Part shown: positions 1 to 5,936 of the stretch, in pieces
How positions within the stretch are numbered: position 1 is the stretch's first letter
Layout of the letters: each line of letters opens with the position of its first letter
Assembly: GCA_016183075.1 (NCBI GenBank)
Contig: JACPFH010000278.1
Coordinates: forward strand, 1 to 11,169
DNA: 11,169 bases
Direction: 5' to 3'
Source of the DNA: Deltaproteobacteria bacterium
GTDB taxonomy: Bacteria > Desulfobacterota > Binatia > UBA9968
The notes under the pieces: generated by a model
What the model was told of the DNA's origin: nothing
Database searches by the model: none
The model's input: only the letters and a program-made list of their open reading frames with translations
Made by a program: the position numbers and the translations under genes

Positions 1-96
1 AACAAGTACAGCTTCGTTCGCTACATCGAAAAGACCGAAAAGTTAAGCATCCTGGGCTCTCCCCAGTCCCGGGGTTCCGATCTCAGAAAGAAGTAG
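1..96 (+). CDS. C-terminal tail of an unidentified protein (partial)
   Basis: An open frame enters from the left edge and ends at a TAG at 94-96, giving 31 residues that are rich in Lys, Arg and Ser (it ends SRGSDLRKK). No start, domain or motif is visible and I do not recognise the protein. It could be the end of a real upstream gene, but a frame this short can also stay open by chance. A small GCCG-AAAA-CGGC hairpin follows at 101-112, without a T-run, so it is weak support for a transcript end. Confidence 0.4.
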   Translation, partial: NKYSFVRYIEKTEKLSILGSPQSRGSDLRKK

Positions 97-229
97 CCGG
101 GCCGAAAACGGCGCTAGGGATCGCGCCTCGGCGTCGTGCGCGTGCTATCGGATATCGTGAGCCGGCGCGGGACCGAAGGCGGACAAAGAGAGGATAAACA
201 TGGGCTTCGGCCCCGGAGCTATTGGGAAA

Positions 230-270
230 CCCCGAGCGCTTCTACCCCGTGGACGCGCAGAAGCGCGGGG
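230..270 (-). terminator. Terminator-like hairpin after the RRM gene
   Basis: An inverted repeat pairs CCCC (230-233) with GGGG (267-270) and GCGCTTCT (236-243) with AGAAGCGC (259-266). There is a 2-nt GA bulge and a 15-nt loop. It lies 17 nt past the stop codon of the RRM gene on the minus strand. The T-run after it on that strand is only about three residues, so termination would be weak. It may instead stabilise the mRNA 3' end. Confidence 0.5.
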
Positions 271-287
271 TTGGCTGGAAAATGGAA

Positions 288-611
288 TTACCAGCGGTTT
301 CGGCCGCCGCCGGGTCGGGGTCCGCGCCCTCCTCCGCCCCCCCCGGGGCCTGTGCGGGTTCTTTCTTGCGGCCGCGCCTCGTTGACGACCAGGGTCCTTC
401 CTTCCAATTCGGTCCCATTGAGGGCCTGAATGGCTTTTTGCGCCTCCTCGTCCGAGCCCATCTCGACAAAGCCGAACCCTCTCGACCTGCCGGTGAACTT
501 ATCCGAGATCACGCGTGCCGATTGGACGGAGCCGTGCTGGGAGAAAATCTCCTCAAGCTGTCCTTCCGTCACGGAGTAGGGCAGACCGCCCACGTATAAC
601 TTATTTCCCAT
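288..611 (-). CDS. RNA-binding protein, single RRM domain with Gly-rich tail
   Basis: This 107-residue protein has one RNA recognition motif. RNP-2 is KLYVGGLPY (residues 4-12) and RNP-1 is RGFGFVEM (about 44-51), with the aromatic residues that stack on RNA bases present. The fold covers residues 1-80, and the remaining tail is rich in Gly, Pro and Arg. Family members in bacteria are small single-stranded RNA binders, often cold-inducible, proposed to act as RNA chaperones in the cytoplasm. The ATG at 609-611 is preceded by a strong Shine-Dalgarno (GGAGGAGGAT), which fixes the start. The gene stands alone on the minus strand. Its coding strand carries a run of eight G (337-344) in the tail. 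Domain identity is certain from the motifs; the physiological role is inferred from the family. Confidence 0.93.
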   Translation of the reverse strand: MGNKLYVGGLPYSVTEGQLEEIFSQHGSVQSARVISDKFTGRSRGFGFVEMGSDEEAQKAIQALNGTELEGRTLVVNEARPQERTRTGPGGGGGGRGPRPGGGRNRW

Positions 612-1084
612 ATCCTCCTCCCCAGGAGTGAATTAGTTCAGGTCTCGCCCATCGAACACGCGCGGATAGGAGAAGAACATGAGAGCTGCTTAAGGAGGGA
701 TTTCCTCTCAGGCAGGAATGCTCTAATCACTTATCGCGTCCCAACGGTGAGACGACATCGGCCTTTTTCCTCATCATTAAATCTCGCCCAGAAGGCCTCA
801 TACCGAACGACGAAATGCCACGATATGGCCCTTTCGGCCCATTGTCAATAACCCCGCCAACTTTTTTTTGGTCCCTTTCTGGTCTATCTCACCCCCACGC
901 ACAAGGGTGCCCCCGCTCAGCTCAGCGACAGCCGACGGCCGACCATCGACTGTCGACGGTCCGCGGTCTTCGGTCGGATTTCACCCCCACCCACAACGGT
1001 AACCCCTTCGCAGGGGGAGTTGACAGGCCTTGGGGCCTTGTCCGCGTCGCGGATACGCTCCGGCGCCACAAACCAACGCCTTCG
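612..1084. other. Intergenic region without a supportable gene
   Basis: This stretch between the RRM gene and the tRNA promoter holds no convincing coding frame. The left part (612-800) contains the Shine-Dalgarno and probable leader of the RRM gene, but no clear promoter for it. The right part (889-1006) holds a direct repeat around an imperfect palindrome, listed separately. I looked for conserved stretches of SRP RNA, RNase P RNA and tmRNA and saw none. Confidence 0.6.
889..1006. repeat. 92-bp-spaced direct repeat flanking an imperfect palindrome
   Basis: Two copies of a 26-nt C-rich unit begin TCACCCCCAC at 889-914 and 981-1006, matching at 22 of 26 positions. Between them lies an imperfect inverted repeat. 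Its arms at 934-950 and 952-968 pair at 14 of 17 positions around a single T; the inner part is ACCATCGAC-T-GTCGACGGT. The unit ends shortly before the tRNA promoter. It could be a dispersed intergenic repeat or a protein-binding region. The sequence shows the symmetry but not the function. Confidence 0.55.
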
Positions 1085-1113
1085 TTGACAAGGCCGGTGT
1101 ATTCCAATATAAG
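1085..1113 (+). promoter_or_regulatory. Sigma-70-type promoter of tRNA-Gly
   Basis: A perfect -35 TTGACA (1085-1090) and a -10 TATAAG (1108-1113) are separated by exactly 17 nt. The predicted start is about 1119-1121, roughly 10 nt before the mature tRNA 5' end. No clear terminator follows the tRNA, and the next gene begins 73 nt further on without a good promoter of its own. Read-through into the transporter genes is therefore plausible. Confidence 0.8.
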
Positions 1114-1130
1114 TTTTTAGTCTGCAAAGA

Positions 1131-1205
<75 letters not shown>

Positions 1206-1262
1206 AAACTTTCAGAGGCGCGCGTGTCTTACCGCTGTATAAGCTCATTGCCAGAATAATTC

Positions 1263-1270
1263 TAAGGAGG
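1263..1270 (+). promoter_or_regulatory. Ribosome binding site that sets the start of the binding-protein gene
   Basis: TAAGGAGG lies 8 nt before the ATG at 1279. A GTG at 1270 in the same frame overlaps this site and would be an implausible start. The 5+1+5 palindrome AGAATAATTCT (1254-1264) sits directly upstream and overlaps the first two bases of the site. Confidence 0.85.
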
Positions 1271-1278
1271 TGGCTGCT

Positions 1279-2316
1279 ATGAGGTCCAGGTTGTCAAGGT
1301 ATGCCGTTGTTGTTTTGTTTGTCACGGCAGCTCTTTCGGTTAGTGTCTCCTGGAACAGGGCGTCCGCTGCGATGGCTCAGGCGCCCGAAGGCGTGTCCTT
1401 CGCTTTAGATTGGATAGTATACGGCAAGCATGCATTGTTTTACCCTGCGATTGACCTGGGCATATATAAGAAGAACGGCCTCTCGGTAAACATGGTCAGG
1501 GGCTTTGGCTCGGGAGATACCATACAGAAGGTAGATCAAAAAACGTTCCAGTTCGGCTTTGCCGATCTGGCGAGCCTCGTAATCCTAAGAGCCAAAGGCG
1601 CCAAGGTAGTTGAGGTGGGGATGATCCACCATTTGATGCCCCACGCAATCCTGTTTCTCAAAGACTCTGGGATAAAGACGCCAAAGGACTTGGAAGGTAG
1701 AACTTTTAGCACGCCGGCCGGCAACGCCGTATGGGTGCTGCTCCCGGCATTCGCAAAGGCCGCAGGTTTCGACCACGCTAAAATCCAGCATATACCGGCC
1801 GATGTGCCGGCCTCCAGGGCGGCGCTTCTGGCGGGCAGGGTGGCGGCAGTCGGAGTCTTCTGGCCGGAATATCCACCCGTCGCCATCGAGGCCAAAAAGC
1901 TGGGCAAAGAGGTGGGTTATTTCAAGTACAGCGACTATGGCCTCGACCTCTATGCTAACGGCATCATAGTGCACGAAGGCCTTGTTCGGGAAAAGCCTGA
2001 CCTGGTCCGGACATTCGTGGGGGCCACGTTTGAGGGGATTCGGTGGGCTCTGAATAACCCAAAGAAGGCGTTCGAGATGTACATGAAGCACAACCCTGAG
2101 CAGGACAGTGAAAAGGCGTGGGGAGAGTGGACGACGGGGATGGACATGTTCGGAGACGTCGCTAAGAAGGCTAAGAGACCTCTCCAGCTAGCGTGGATGG
2201 ACCCTGCGAAGGTCAAGAGGACCATCGAAGTCATAGGCGACCTCTACAAGCTGGAGTCGCCCGTCAAGCCAGAGGAAGTCTATACCAACAAATTTGCAGA
2301 ACGCCTGCGGCCATAG
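1279..2316 (+). CDS. ABC transporter substrate-binding protein, NMT1/TauA/SsuA-like
   Basis: This 345-residue protein begins with a Sec signal peptide: basic MRSRLSR, a hydrophobic stretch at about 8-23, and a probable cleavage at ASA-A or AMA-Q near residues 30-34. The mature part has the two-lobe NMT1/THI5-like layout. It includes LDWIVYGKHALFYPAID near its N-terminus, GFGSGDT, GFADLASL, and the DSGIKTPKDLEGRTF hinge segment typical of taurine, sulfonate, nitrate and thiamine-precursor binders. It would capture a small ligand in the periplasm and pass it to the permease. The ligand cannot be read from sequence; taurine-type and ThiY-type (pyrimidine precursor) ligands are both possible. The ATPase gene follows after 36 nt. 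Arginine codons are unusual for the region: 11 of 16 are AGG/AGA, and ATA isoleucine codons are frequent. Confidence 0.9.
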   Translation: MRSRLSRYAVVVLFVTAALSVSVSWNRASAAMAQAPEGVSFALDWIVYGKHALFYPAIDLGIYKKNGLSVNMVRGFGSGDTIQKVDQKTFQFGFADLASLVILRAKGAKVVEVGMIHHLMPHAILFLKDSGIKTPKDLEGRTFSTPAGNAVWVLLPAFAKAAGFDHAKIQHIPADVPASRAALLAGRVAAVGVFWPEYPPVAIEAKKLGKEVGYFKYSDYGLDLYANGIIVHEGLVREKPDLVRTFVGATFEGIRWALNNPKKAFEMYMKHNPEQDSEKAWGEWTTGMDMFGDVAKKAKRPLQLAWMDPAKVKRTIEVIGDLYKLESPVKPEEVYTNKFAERLRP

Positions 2317-2352
2317 CGCGTGCGCTACGAAGACAGCGCAGATCCTTCCCCG

Positions 2353-3114
2353 ATGCCGTCTTTGATATCCGTGCGCTCGGTGACCAAGATCTACGAGGCC
2401 GTCAAGGGCCAAAAGATCTTGGCGCTCGAGGGAGTGTCATTAGACGTCAATCAAGGAGAATTCGTCACGCTTGTCGGGCCTTCAGGCTGCGGCAAAAGTA
2501 CCTTGCTCCGGGTGATAGCCGGGCTGCTGCCTGCTACCTCAGGCGAGTTGCACATCGATGGGAAGAGGATTAGCGGGCCGCTCACCGACGTCGGCATGGT
2601 CTTCCAGACCCCGGTCCTCATGCCATGGCTGTCAGTCCTGGCTAATATGCTCCTCCCGATAGAAATACTGAAGCTGAACATGGAGGATTATAGGAAGGAG
2701 GCCTTAGAGCTGATCCAGGTTCTCGGCCTTGAGAGCTTTGAGAACGCCTATCCTTTTGAGCTCTCCGGGGGTATGCAGTCAAGGGTCGCCATCGGGAGGG
2801 CCCTCATCCACAACCCGAAGCTCCTGCTGATGGATGAACCGTTCGGCTCCCTCGATGCATTTACCCGAGAGAGCATGGGGATGGAGCTGCTGCGGATATG
2901 GGAGAAGTATAGGAAAACCGTGATCTTCGTCACGCATGATATATCTGAGGCCGTATTCCTGGGAGATACGGTAGCCGTCCTGACCGCCAGGCCGGGCCGG
3001 CTGAGCCAGGTTATGCACATAGACCTGGAGAGGCCACGGACCATGGCCACCAAGTCCTCAAGCGCCTTCGCCGATTACACGTATCAGATACGGAAAGAAT
3101 TAGGGCTCAAGTGA
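2353..3114 (+). CDS. ABC transporter ATP-binding protein, TauB/SsuB-like
   Basis: This 253-residue nucleotide-binding subunit has all the ABC signatures in order: Walker A GPSGCGKST (residues 42-50), Q-loop Gln85, signature LSGGMQ (137-142), Walker B LLLMDE (157-162), D-loop SLD (166-168) and switch His195 in VTHD. It hydrolyses ATP on the cytoplasmic face to drive import. I chose ATG 2353 because the protein then starts MPSLISVRSVTKIY, as is normal in the TauB/SsuB group. A GTG at 2320 in the same frame would add 11 unconserved residues. Neither start has a good Shine-Dalgarno, so translation may be coupled to the gene before it. Half of its arginine codons (7 of 14) are AGG. The permease gene ends 24 nt further on, on the opposite strand. 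Confidence 0.93.
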   Translation: MPSLISVRSVTKIYEAVKGQKILALEGVSLDVNQGEFVTLVGPSGCGKSTLLRVIAGLLPATSGELHIDGKRISGPLTDVGMVFQTPVLMPWLSVLANMLLPIEILKLNMEDYRKEALELIQVLGLESFENAYPFELSGGMQSRVAIGRALIHNPKLLLMDEPFGSLDAFTRESMGMELLRIWEKYRKTVIFVTHDISEAVFLGDTVAVLTARPGRLSQVMHIDLERPRTMATKSSSAFADYTYQIRKELGLK

Positions 3115-3138
3115 GCTGAAGTTATCCCGCGCCTAAGC

Positions 3139-3927
3139 CTACTCCAGCCTCTTCATCTTCGCGTACCAGGGGATTGCCAGACGCTCCATCAGCACCAGGC
3201 CCAAGAACAACGCAATCCCCAGGACTACCAGCAGGAACAGCGACGCGAATACCTGGTCGGTTCGGAAGTGGCTCTGCGCCCTGACGATCATGAACCCTAA
3301 GCCTCTCTCCGCTCCCACGAATTCGGCGATCACGGCGCCTATCACGGCCAGCGTGATCGCGACCTTGAAGCTTGCGAAGATATGCGGCAGTGCGGCTGGG
3401 AGCTTAACTCTGATAAAGGTCTTGTAAGGAGAGGCCCCCAGGATCCGCATCAAATCGAGCATGTCCGGATCGGCCGCTTTAAGACCTACCGTCGTGTCGA
3501 TGATTATCGGGAAGAACGCCACCAGAAACGCGACCAATATCTTTGGCAGCTCGCCGAAGCCAAACCATATGAAGAAGAGCGGCGCAACGGCCACCTTCGG
3601 GACTATCTGCGCCAGCAGGACGTATGGATAAAATAGTTGGTTCAGCCACCTGTAGTGGACGATCATATAGGCCGTGGTTATCCCGAACACGGCCGCAACG
3701 GCGAACCCTGCGAGGGTTTCATACGCCGTCACCCAGAAGTGGTAAGGCCAGTTGATATTCCTGTTGACCAGTTGGAGGAATGCCTTTGAGGGCGCGGGTA
3801 TGAGGAACTCCGGCACTTTGAGAATGTCTATAGCGACTTCCCACGCTATGATGCCGCCTATGAAGACGAGGACGGCCGGCAAAGCCCCATGCGTCCTTTT
3901 GATTATCTCCCGTACGCTGGCCAACAT
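3139..3927 (-). CDS. ABC transporter permease, TauC/SsuC-like
   Basis: This inner-membrane subunit has about 262 residues and six probable membrane segments, starting with LPAVLVFIGGIIAWEVAI. It carries the cytoplasmic coupling (EAA-type) loop MRILGASPYKTFIRVKLP, which docks on the ATPase. Length and layout fit the taurine/sulfonate/nitrate BPD_transp_1 permeases. The start is uncertain: ATG at 3925-3927 has GGTG 6 nt upstream, and GTG 3936 or TTG 3939 would add only a few residues. The gene is convergent with the binding-protein and ATPase genes, which is unusual because the three normally share an operon. Its arginine codons are mostly AGG/AGA (7 of 11), like its two partners, which suggests they travelled together. 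I see no second permease in the window. Confidence 0.92.
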   Translation of the reverse strand: MLASVREIIKRTHGALPAVLVFIGGIIAWEVAIDILKVPEFLIPAPSKAFLQLVNRNINWPYHFWVTAYETLAGFAVAAVFGITTAYMIVHYRWLNQLFYPYVLLAQIVPKVAVAPLFFIWFGFGELPKILVAFLVAFFPIIIDTTVGLKAADPDMLDLMRILGASPYKTFIRVKLPAALPHIFASFKVAITLAVIGAVIAEFVGAERGLGFMIVRAQSHFRTDQVFASLFLLVVLGIALFLGLVLMERLAIPWYAKMKRLE

Positions 3928-3966
3928 CCCGTTCACCAAGCCTTACTCAATATGTCTTTTGTGCGC

Positions 3967-3995
3967 AGAGTATCCAGTAAGGCGCGTTGTGTCAA
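3967..3995 (-). promoter_or_regulatory. Candidate promoter of the inverted permease gene
   Basis: On the minus strand a perfect -35 TTGACA (3990-3995) is followed after 17 nt by TACTCT (3967-3972), or after 15 nt by GATACT (3969-3974). Both -10 matches are weak. The site lies about 40 nt upstream of the permease start, where an independent promoter would be needed because the permease is not in line with its partners. Confidence 0.4.
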
Positions 3996-4046
3996 TTCAC
4001 TTCGTCGACTGAGCCCCTGAGATTGGACAGTTTTGCGCAAGCAGGT

Positions 4047-4090
4047 TTTCCAGGCCGGACGTTGCCGGTTCGATCCCGCTCGCCCGCTCC
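4047..4090 (+). pseudogene. 3' half of a tRNA-Gly (attR-like remnant)
   Basis: From 4057 to 4090 this matches the intact tRNA-Gly at 1171-1204 without gaps in 29 of 34 positions. Identical blocks are GGACGT, GGTTCGATCCC and CGCCCGCTCC. Similarity extends to about 4047 through the anticodon loop, where the aligned triplet reads TCC, also a glycine anticodon. Upstream of about 4040 there is no tRNA similarity and no GCGGGC acceptor strand, so the 5' half is missing and no cloverleaf can form. The CCA end is not intact. The remnant is on the same strand as the intact tRNA and marks the far end of the transporter segment. Confidence 0.75.
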
Positions 4091-4107
4091 GGCTCCTTCG
4101 ATCGCCA

Positions 4108-4121
4108 GCGACTAAAGTCGC
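4108..4121. repeat. Short perfect palindrome at a stop codon
   Basis: GCGACT-AA-AGTCGC is a 6-bp inverted repeat overlapping the stop codon of the membrane-protein gene. It lies 18 nt beyond the tRNA remnant. It may be a minor dispersed repeat or an mRNA 3'-end hairpin. There is no T-run to make it a terminator. Confidence 0.4.
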
Positions 4122-4723
4122 CATTCCTTTTCGGGCCCTTTTTCCTGCTTGTCCGTTGTTTTTAATGGCGCTTCCTTTTGGATCGTCGCAGGTTTTCCTT
4201 CCACGACCGCAAGGAGCCGATCACAAAACTGGCTTCCTTCTTCATAGCTCTTGGGGCTCCCTTTGATCGTTGCTCCCGGGCCCACAATCTGGACATCGAT
4301 TAGCTTATAAAACCAAAACAGCAAGAGCGTTCCGATCCCGGCCAGCAGTGAGGCGTACTTGACGGTGGATGCGAAGCTCGAAGAAAAAAATCCCCCTACG
4401 TACCGCAGCACTTGTTCCAGCGTAAAGCCTTCTTCGCTCCACAGCTCCAGAGCCTGCTGATCGGCGGCTGTGCCTGCGGGTCCCATCATGACCGAACCCA
4501 GCCAAACCAACAGCGAAATTCCCAGAAGGATAATCCCCGACCACAGCAGCCCTTCGCTTCGCTTCCACCCGATCTGAATGCTGGTGATCGCTTTGTGCCG
4601 GATAGTTGTCTGCTCTTCCCCAAAGATCCCATTATCCTTGAGATGGTAGACGCGCTGGTCCGTAAGGACGACGACACTTTTGTCCCTCATAGGCAGCCGA
4701 CGTAATTCAACCTCGTGATTCAT
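4112..4723 (-). CDS. Two-TM membrane protein with a probable split PH-like domain
   Basis: This 203-residue protein has two membrane segments at about 59-80 and 122-140, separated by a roughly 40-residue loop. Before the first segment, residues 16-52 (VVVLTDQRVYHL, then ITSIQIG) look like the first strands of a bacterial PH-like domain. After the second, IDVQIVGPGATIKG and a helix (YEEGSQFCDRLLAVVEG) look like its closing strands and helix. I therefore infer a PH-like fold interrupted by a TM hairpin. The C-terminus is charged and probably disordered. No enzymatic motif is visible and the function is unknown. The ATG at 4723 is preceded by GAGG-type sequence (GAGAGGCGAGG). The gene stands alone on the minus strand, and no convincing promoter is visible. 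Confidence 0.8.
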   Translation of the reverse strand: MNHEVELRRLPMRDKSVVVLTDQRVYHLKDNGIFGEEQTTIRHKAITSIQIGWKRSEGLLWSGIILLGISLLVWLGSVMMGPAGTAADQQALELWSEEGFTLEQVLRYVGGFFSSSFASTVKYASLLAGIGTLLLFWFYKLIDVQIVGPGATIKGSPKSYEEGSQFCDRLLAVVEGKPATIQKEAPLKTTDKQEKGPEKEWRL

Positions 4724-4911
4724 TTGGCCTCGCCTCTCAAACGTAACGCCATATCAACTTCCTACAACAAGCGTGGCTATCCTTTCAAATCGGTGGCCGT
4801 TCGCTGTGCGGGCAAAGCCTATGATTACGTTATGTATGCTGTCAAGCACCGCCGCGCCTCTTCACTTAGGCACGGGGAACGGGGCTGCCGTGGGTTTCGT
4901 AAAGTTTCCCG

Positions 4912-4939
4912 TAGACAGTGATTCCCGAAATGGGATAAT
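4912..4939 (+). promoter_or_regulatory. Promoter of yacG-lpxA
   Basis: TAGACA (4912-4917) and GATAAT (4934-4939) each match the sigma-70 consensus at 5 of 6 positions and are 16 nt apart. The predicted start is near 4946, giving a leader of only about 8 nt before the yacG ATG. A TCCC-GAAAT-GGGA dyad (about 4923-4935) lies in the spacer and touches the -10 box, so it could be an operator. Confidence 0.6.
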
Positions 4940-4953
4940 TAGAGACAGGTTCG

Positions 4954-5142
4954 ATGGTCGTTAAGTGTCCGATCTGTCAAGTTGAAGTAACTTGGGAAGG
5001 CAACCTGCACCGTCCGTTTTGCTCGGAGCGCTGTCGCCTCATGGATCTCGGCGCCTGGACCGCGGGGCGTTACCGCATTCCCGGCCAGACGCTTAAAAAA
5101 GAGTCCGACAAAGATAGGAGCGACGAGGAAGAACCTTCCTAG
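4954..5142 (+). CDS. yacG: DNA gyrase inhibitor YacG-type zinc protein
   Basis: This 62-residue protein carries the YacG zinc site, CPIC (Cys5, Cys8) and FCSERC (Cys23, Cys27), followed by the conserved RLMDLGAWTAGRYRIPG segment. The tail is acidic and charged. In E. coli YacG binds the gyrase B subunit and blocks DNA binding; that role is carried over from the family. Length is normal. The start ATG 4954 has a weak AGG 4 nt upstream. It is first in a probable two-gene operon, with the lpxA-like gene beginning 14 nt after its stop. yacG is more often found beside coaE, so this partner is unusual. Confidence 0.93.
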   Translation: MVVKCPICQVEVTWEGNLHRPFCSERCRLMDLGAWTAGRYRIPGQTLKKESDKDRSDEEEPS

Positions 5143-5156
5143 ATCGAGCTGCTTTC

Positions 5157-5936
5157 ATGGCTATTCATCCGACCGCGGTTATCGATTCCCGGGCCGAAAT
5201 CCATGACGAGGTGGAGATCGGTCCGTACGTGGTCATCGACGGCCCGGTGAGGATCGGTCGCGGCACCCGGGTGATGGCCCACTCCGTTCTCACGGGCTGG
5301 ACCGAAATGGGCGAGGAGAACGAAATCCATCCGGGGGCCGTCCTCGGCGATGCGCCGCAGGATAAAGCCTATCGAGGTCAGGAAAGTTATTTGCGGATCG
5401 GCAGCCGTAATATTTTTCGCGAGCACGTTCAGGTCCATCGGGGCACCGCGCCCGGTTCCGCGACGGTCATCGGAAACGACAATTTTCTGATGGCGGGGGC
5501 CCACGTAGGGCACAACTGCCGGCTCGGGGAGCATATCGTGATCGCCAACGGCGCCATGTTGGGCGGTTACGCGGAGGTGGGCGACCATGCCTTCATTTCC
5601 GGAAATTGCGTCGTCCATCAATTCGTTCGTGTCGGAAAATTTTCTCTGATGCGCGGGTTAAGCGGGACGAGCCGGGATGTTCCTCCCTATTCGATCATCG
5701 ATTGGCAGCACACCGTTCGCGGCGTCAACGTGGTCGGGCTCAAACGGGCGGGCTTCGACGAGCGGAGTATCCGGGACCTCAAAGAGGCCTTTCGGATCTT
5801 GTTTCGCGCGAGGCGCAATCTCTCGCTGGCGATCCAAGAGGTCGAGGCCAACGGTGAGCTTACCGAGGAAGTCCGTACGCTTTTGGAGTTTGTCAAGTCC
5901 TCCAAGCGCGGCGTATGCGTTGGCGCTCAGGGCTGA
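5157..5936 (+). CDS. lpxA: LpxA-like acyl-ACP:UDP-sugar O-acyltransferase
   Basis: This 259-residue protein is a left-handed beta-helix of hexapeptide repeats (IHPTAVI, VEIGPYVVI, VRIGRG and so on) with a C-terminal helical region (GLKRAGF, then LKEAFRILFRARRNL), as in LpxA. LpxA transfers a 3-hydroxyacyl chain from acyl-ACP to UDP-GlcNAc, the first step of lipid A synthesis, in the cytoplasm. The catalytic base is His119 (E. coli His125), with His116, His154 and Gln155 also kept, and Gly167 aligns with the E. coli acyl-length residue Gly173. Compared with E. coli as I recall it, several substrate contacts differ: Lys76 aligns with Ala71, His144 with Tyr138, Glu200 with Val193, and the QGNH loop is shorter and reads DWQH. 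None of lpxB, lpxD or fabZ is adjacent. It may be the main LpxA or a paralogue using another sugar nucleotide. The start has a weak RBS and is probably coupled to yacG. Confidence 0.85.
   Translation: MAIHPTAVIDSRAEIHDEVEIGPYVVIDGPVRIGRGTRVMAHSVLTGWTEMGEENEIHPGAVLGDAPQDKAYRGQESYLRIGSRNIFREHVQVHRGTAPGSATVIGNDNFLMAGAHVGHNCRLGEHIVIANGAMLGGYAEVGDHAFISGNCVVHQFVRVGKFSLMRGLSGTSRDVPPYSIIDWQHTVRGVNVVGLKRAGFDERSIRDLKEAFRILFRARRNLSLAIQEVEANGELTEEVRTLLEFVKSSKRGVCVGAQG

Noticed and set aside
200..385. 61-codon plus-strand frame with an AGAGAGGATAAAC-ATG start
   Set aside because: The RBS is tempting, but the frame crosses the terminator-like hairpin and runs antisense through the RRM Gly-rich tail. It has no motif and an Arg/Gly/Pro-biased composition.
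1020..1025. Second TTGACA upstream of the tRNA promoter
   Set aside because: The sequence 16-18 nt downstream (CGCGTC region) has no resemblance to a -10 box.
815..1120. 101-codon plus-strand frame in the 612-1130 gap
   Set aside because: It runs through the direct repeats, the palindrome and the tRNA promoter, has no RBS, and its composition is unlike a protein.
1585..2091. 168-codon minus-strand frame inside the substrate-binding-protein gene
   Set aside because: It is the shadow of a well-supported NMT1-like gene with a signal peptide and a strong RBS.
1206..4046. Insertion sequence or composite transposon carrying the transporter
   Set aside because: There is no transposase frame, and I saw no terminal inverted repeats at the edges. 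The only boundary repeats are the direct tRNA-derived ones.
4017..4090. A second complete tRNA gene at the right end of the islet
   Set aside because: The 25 bases where the acceptor and D-arm should be show no pairing with CGCCCGC, and the CCA is interrupted. Only a 3' half is present.
4818..4845. Possible minus-strand promoter for the two-TM protein (perfect TTGACA at 4840-4845)
   Set aside because: The best -10 at an allowed distance is CATAGG, matching consensus at only 3 of 6 positions, so the pair is not convincing.
5139..5621. 160-codon minus-strand frame opposite the lpxA-like gene
   Set aside because: The hexapeptide repeats and catalytic residues of lpxA establish the plus strand. 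The antisense frame has no motif.
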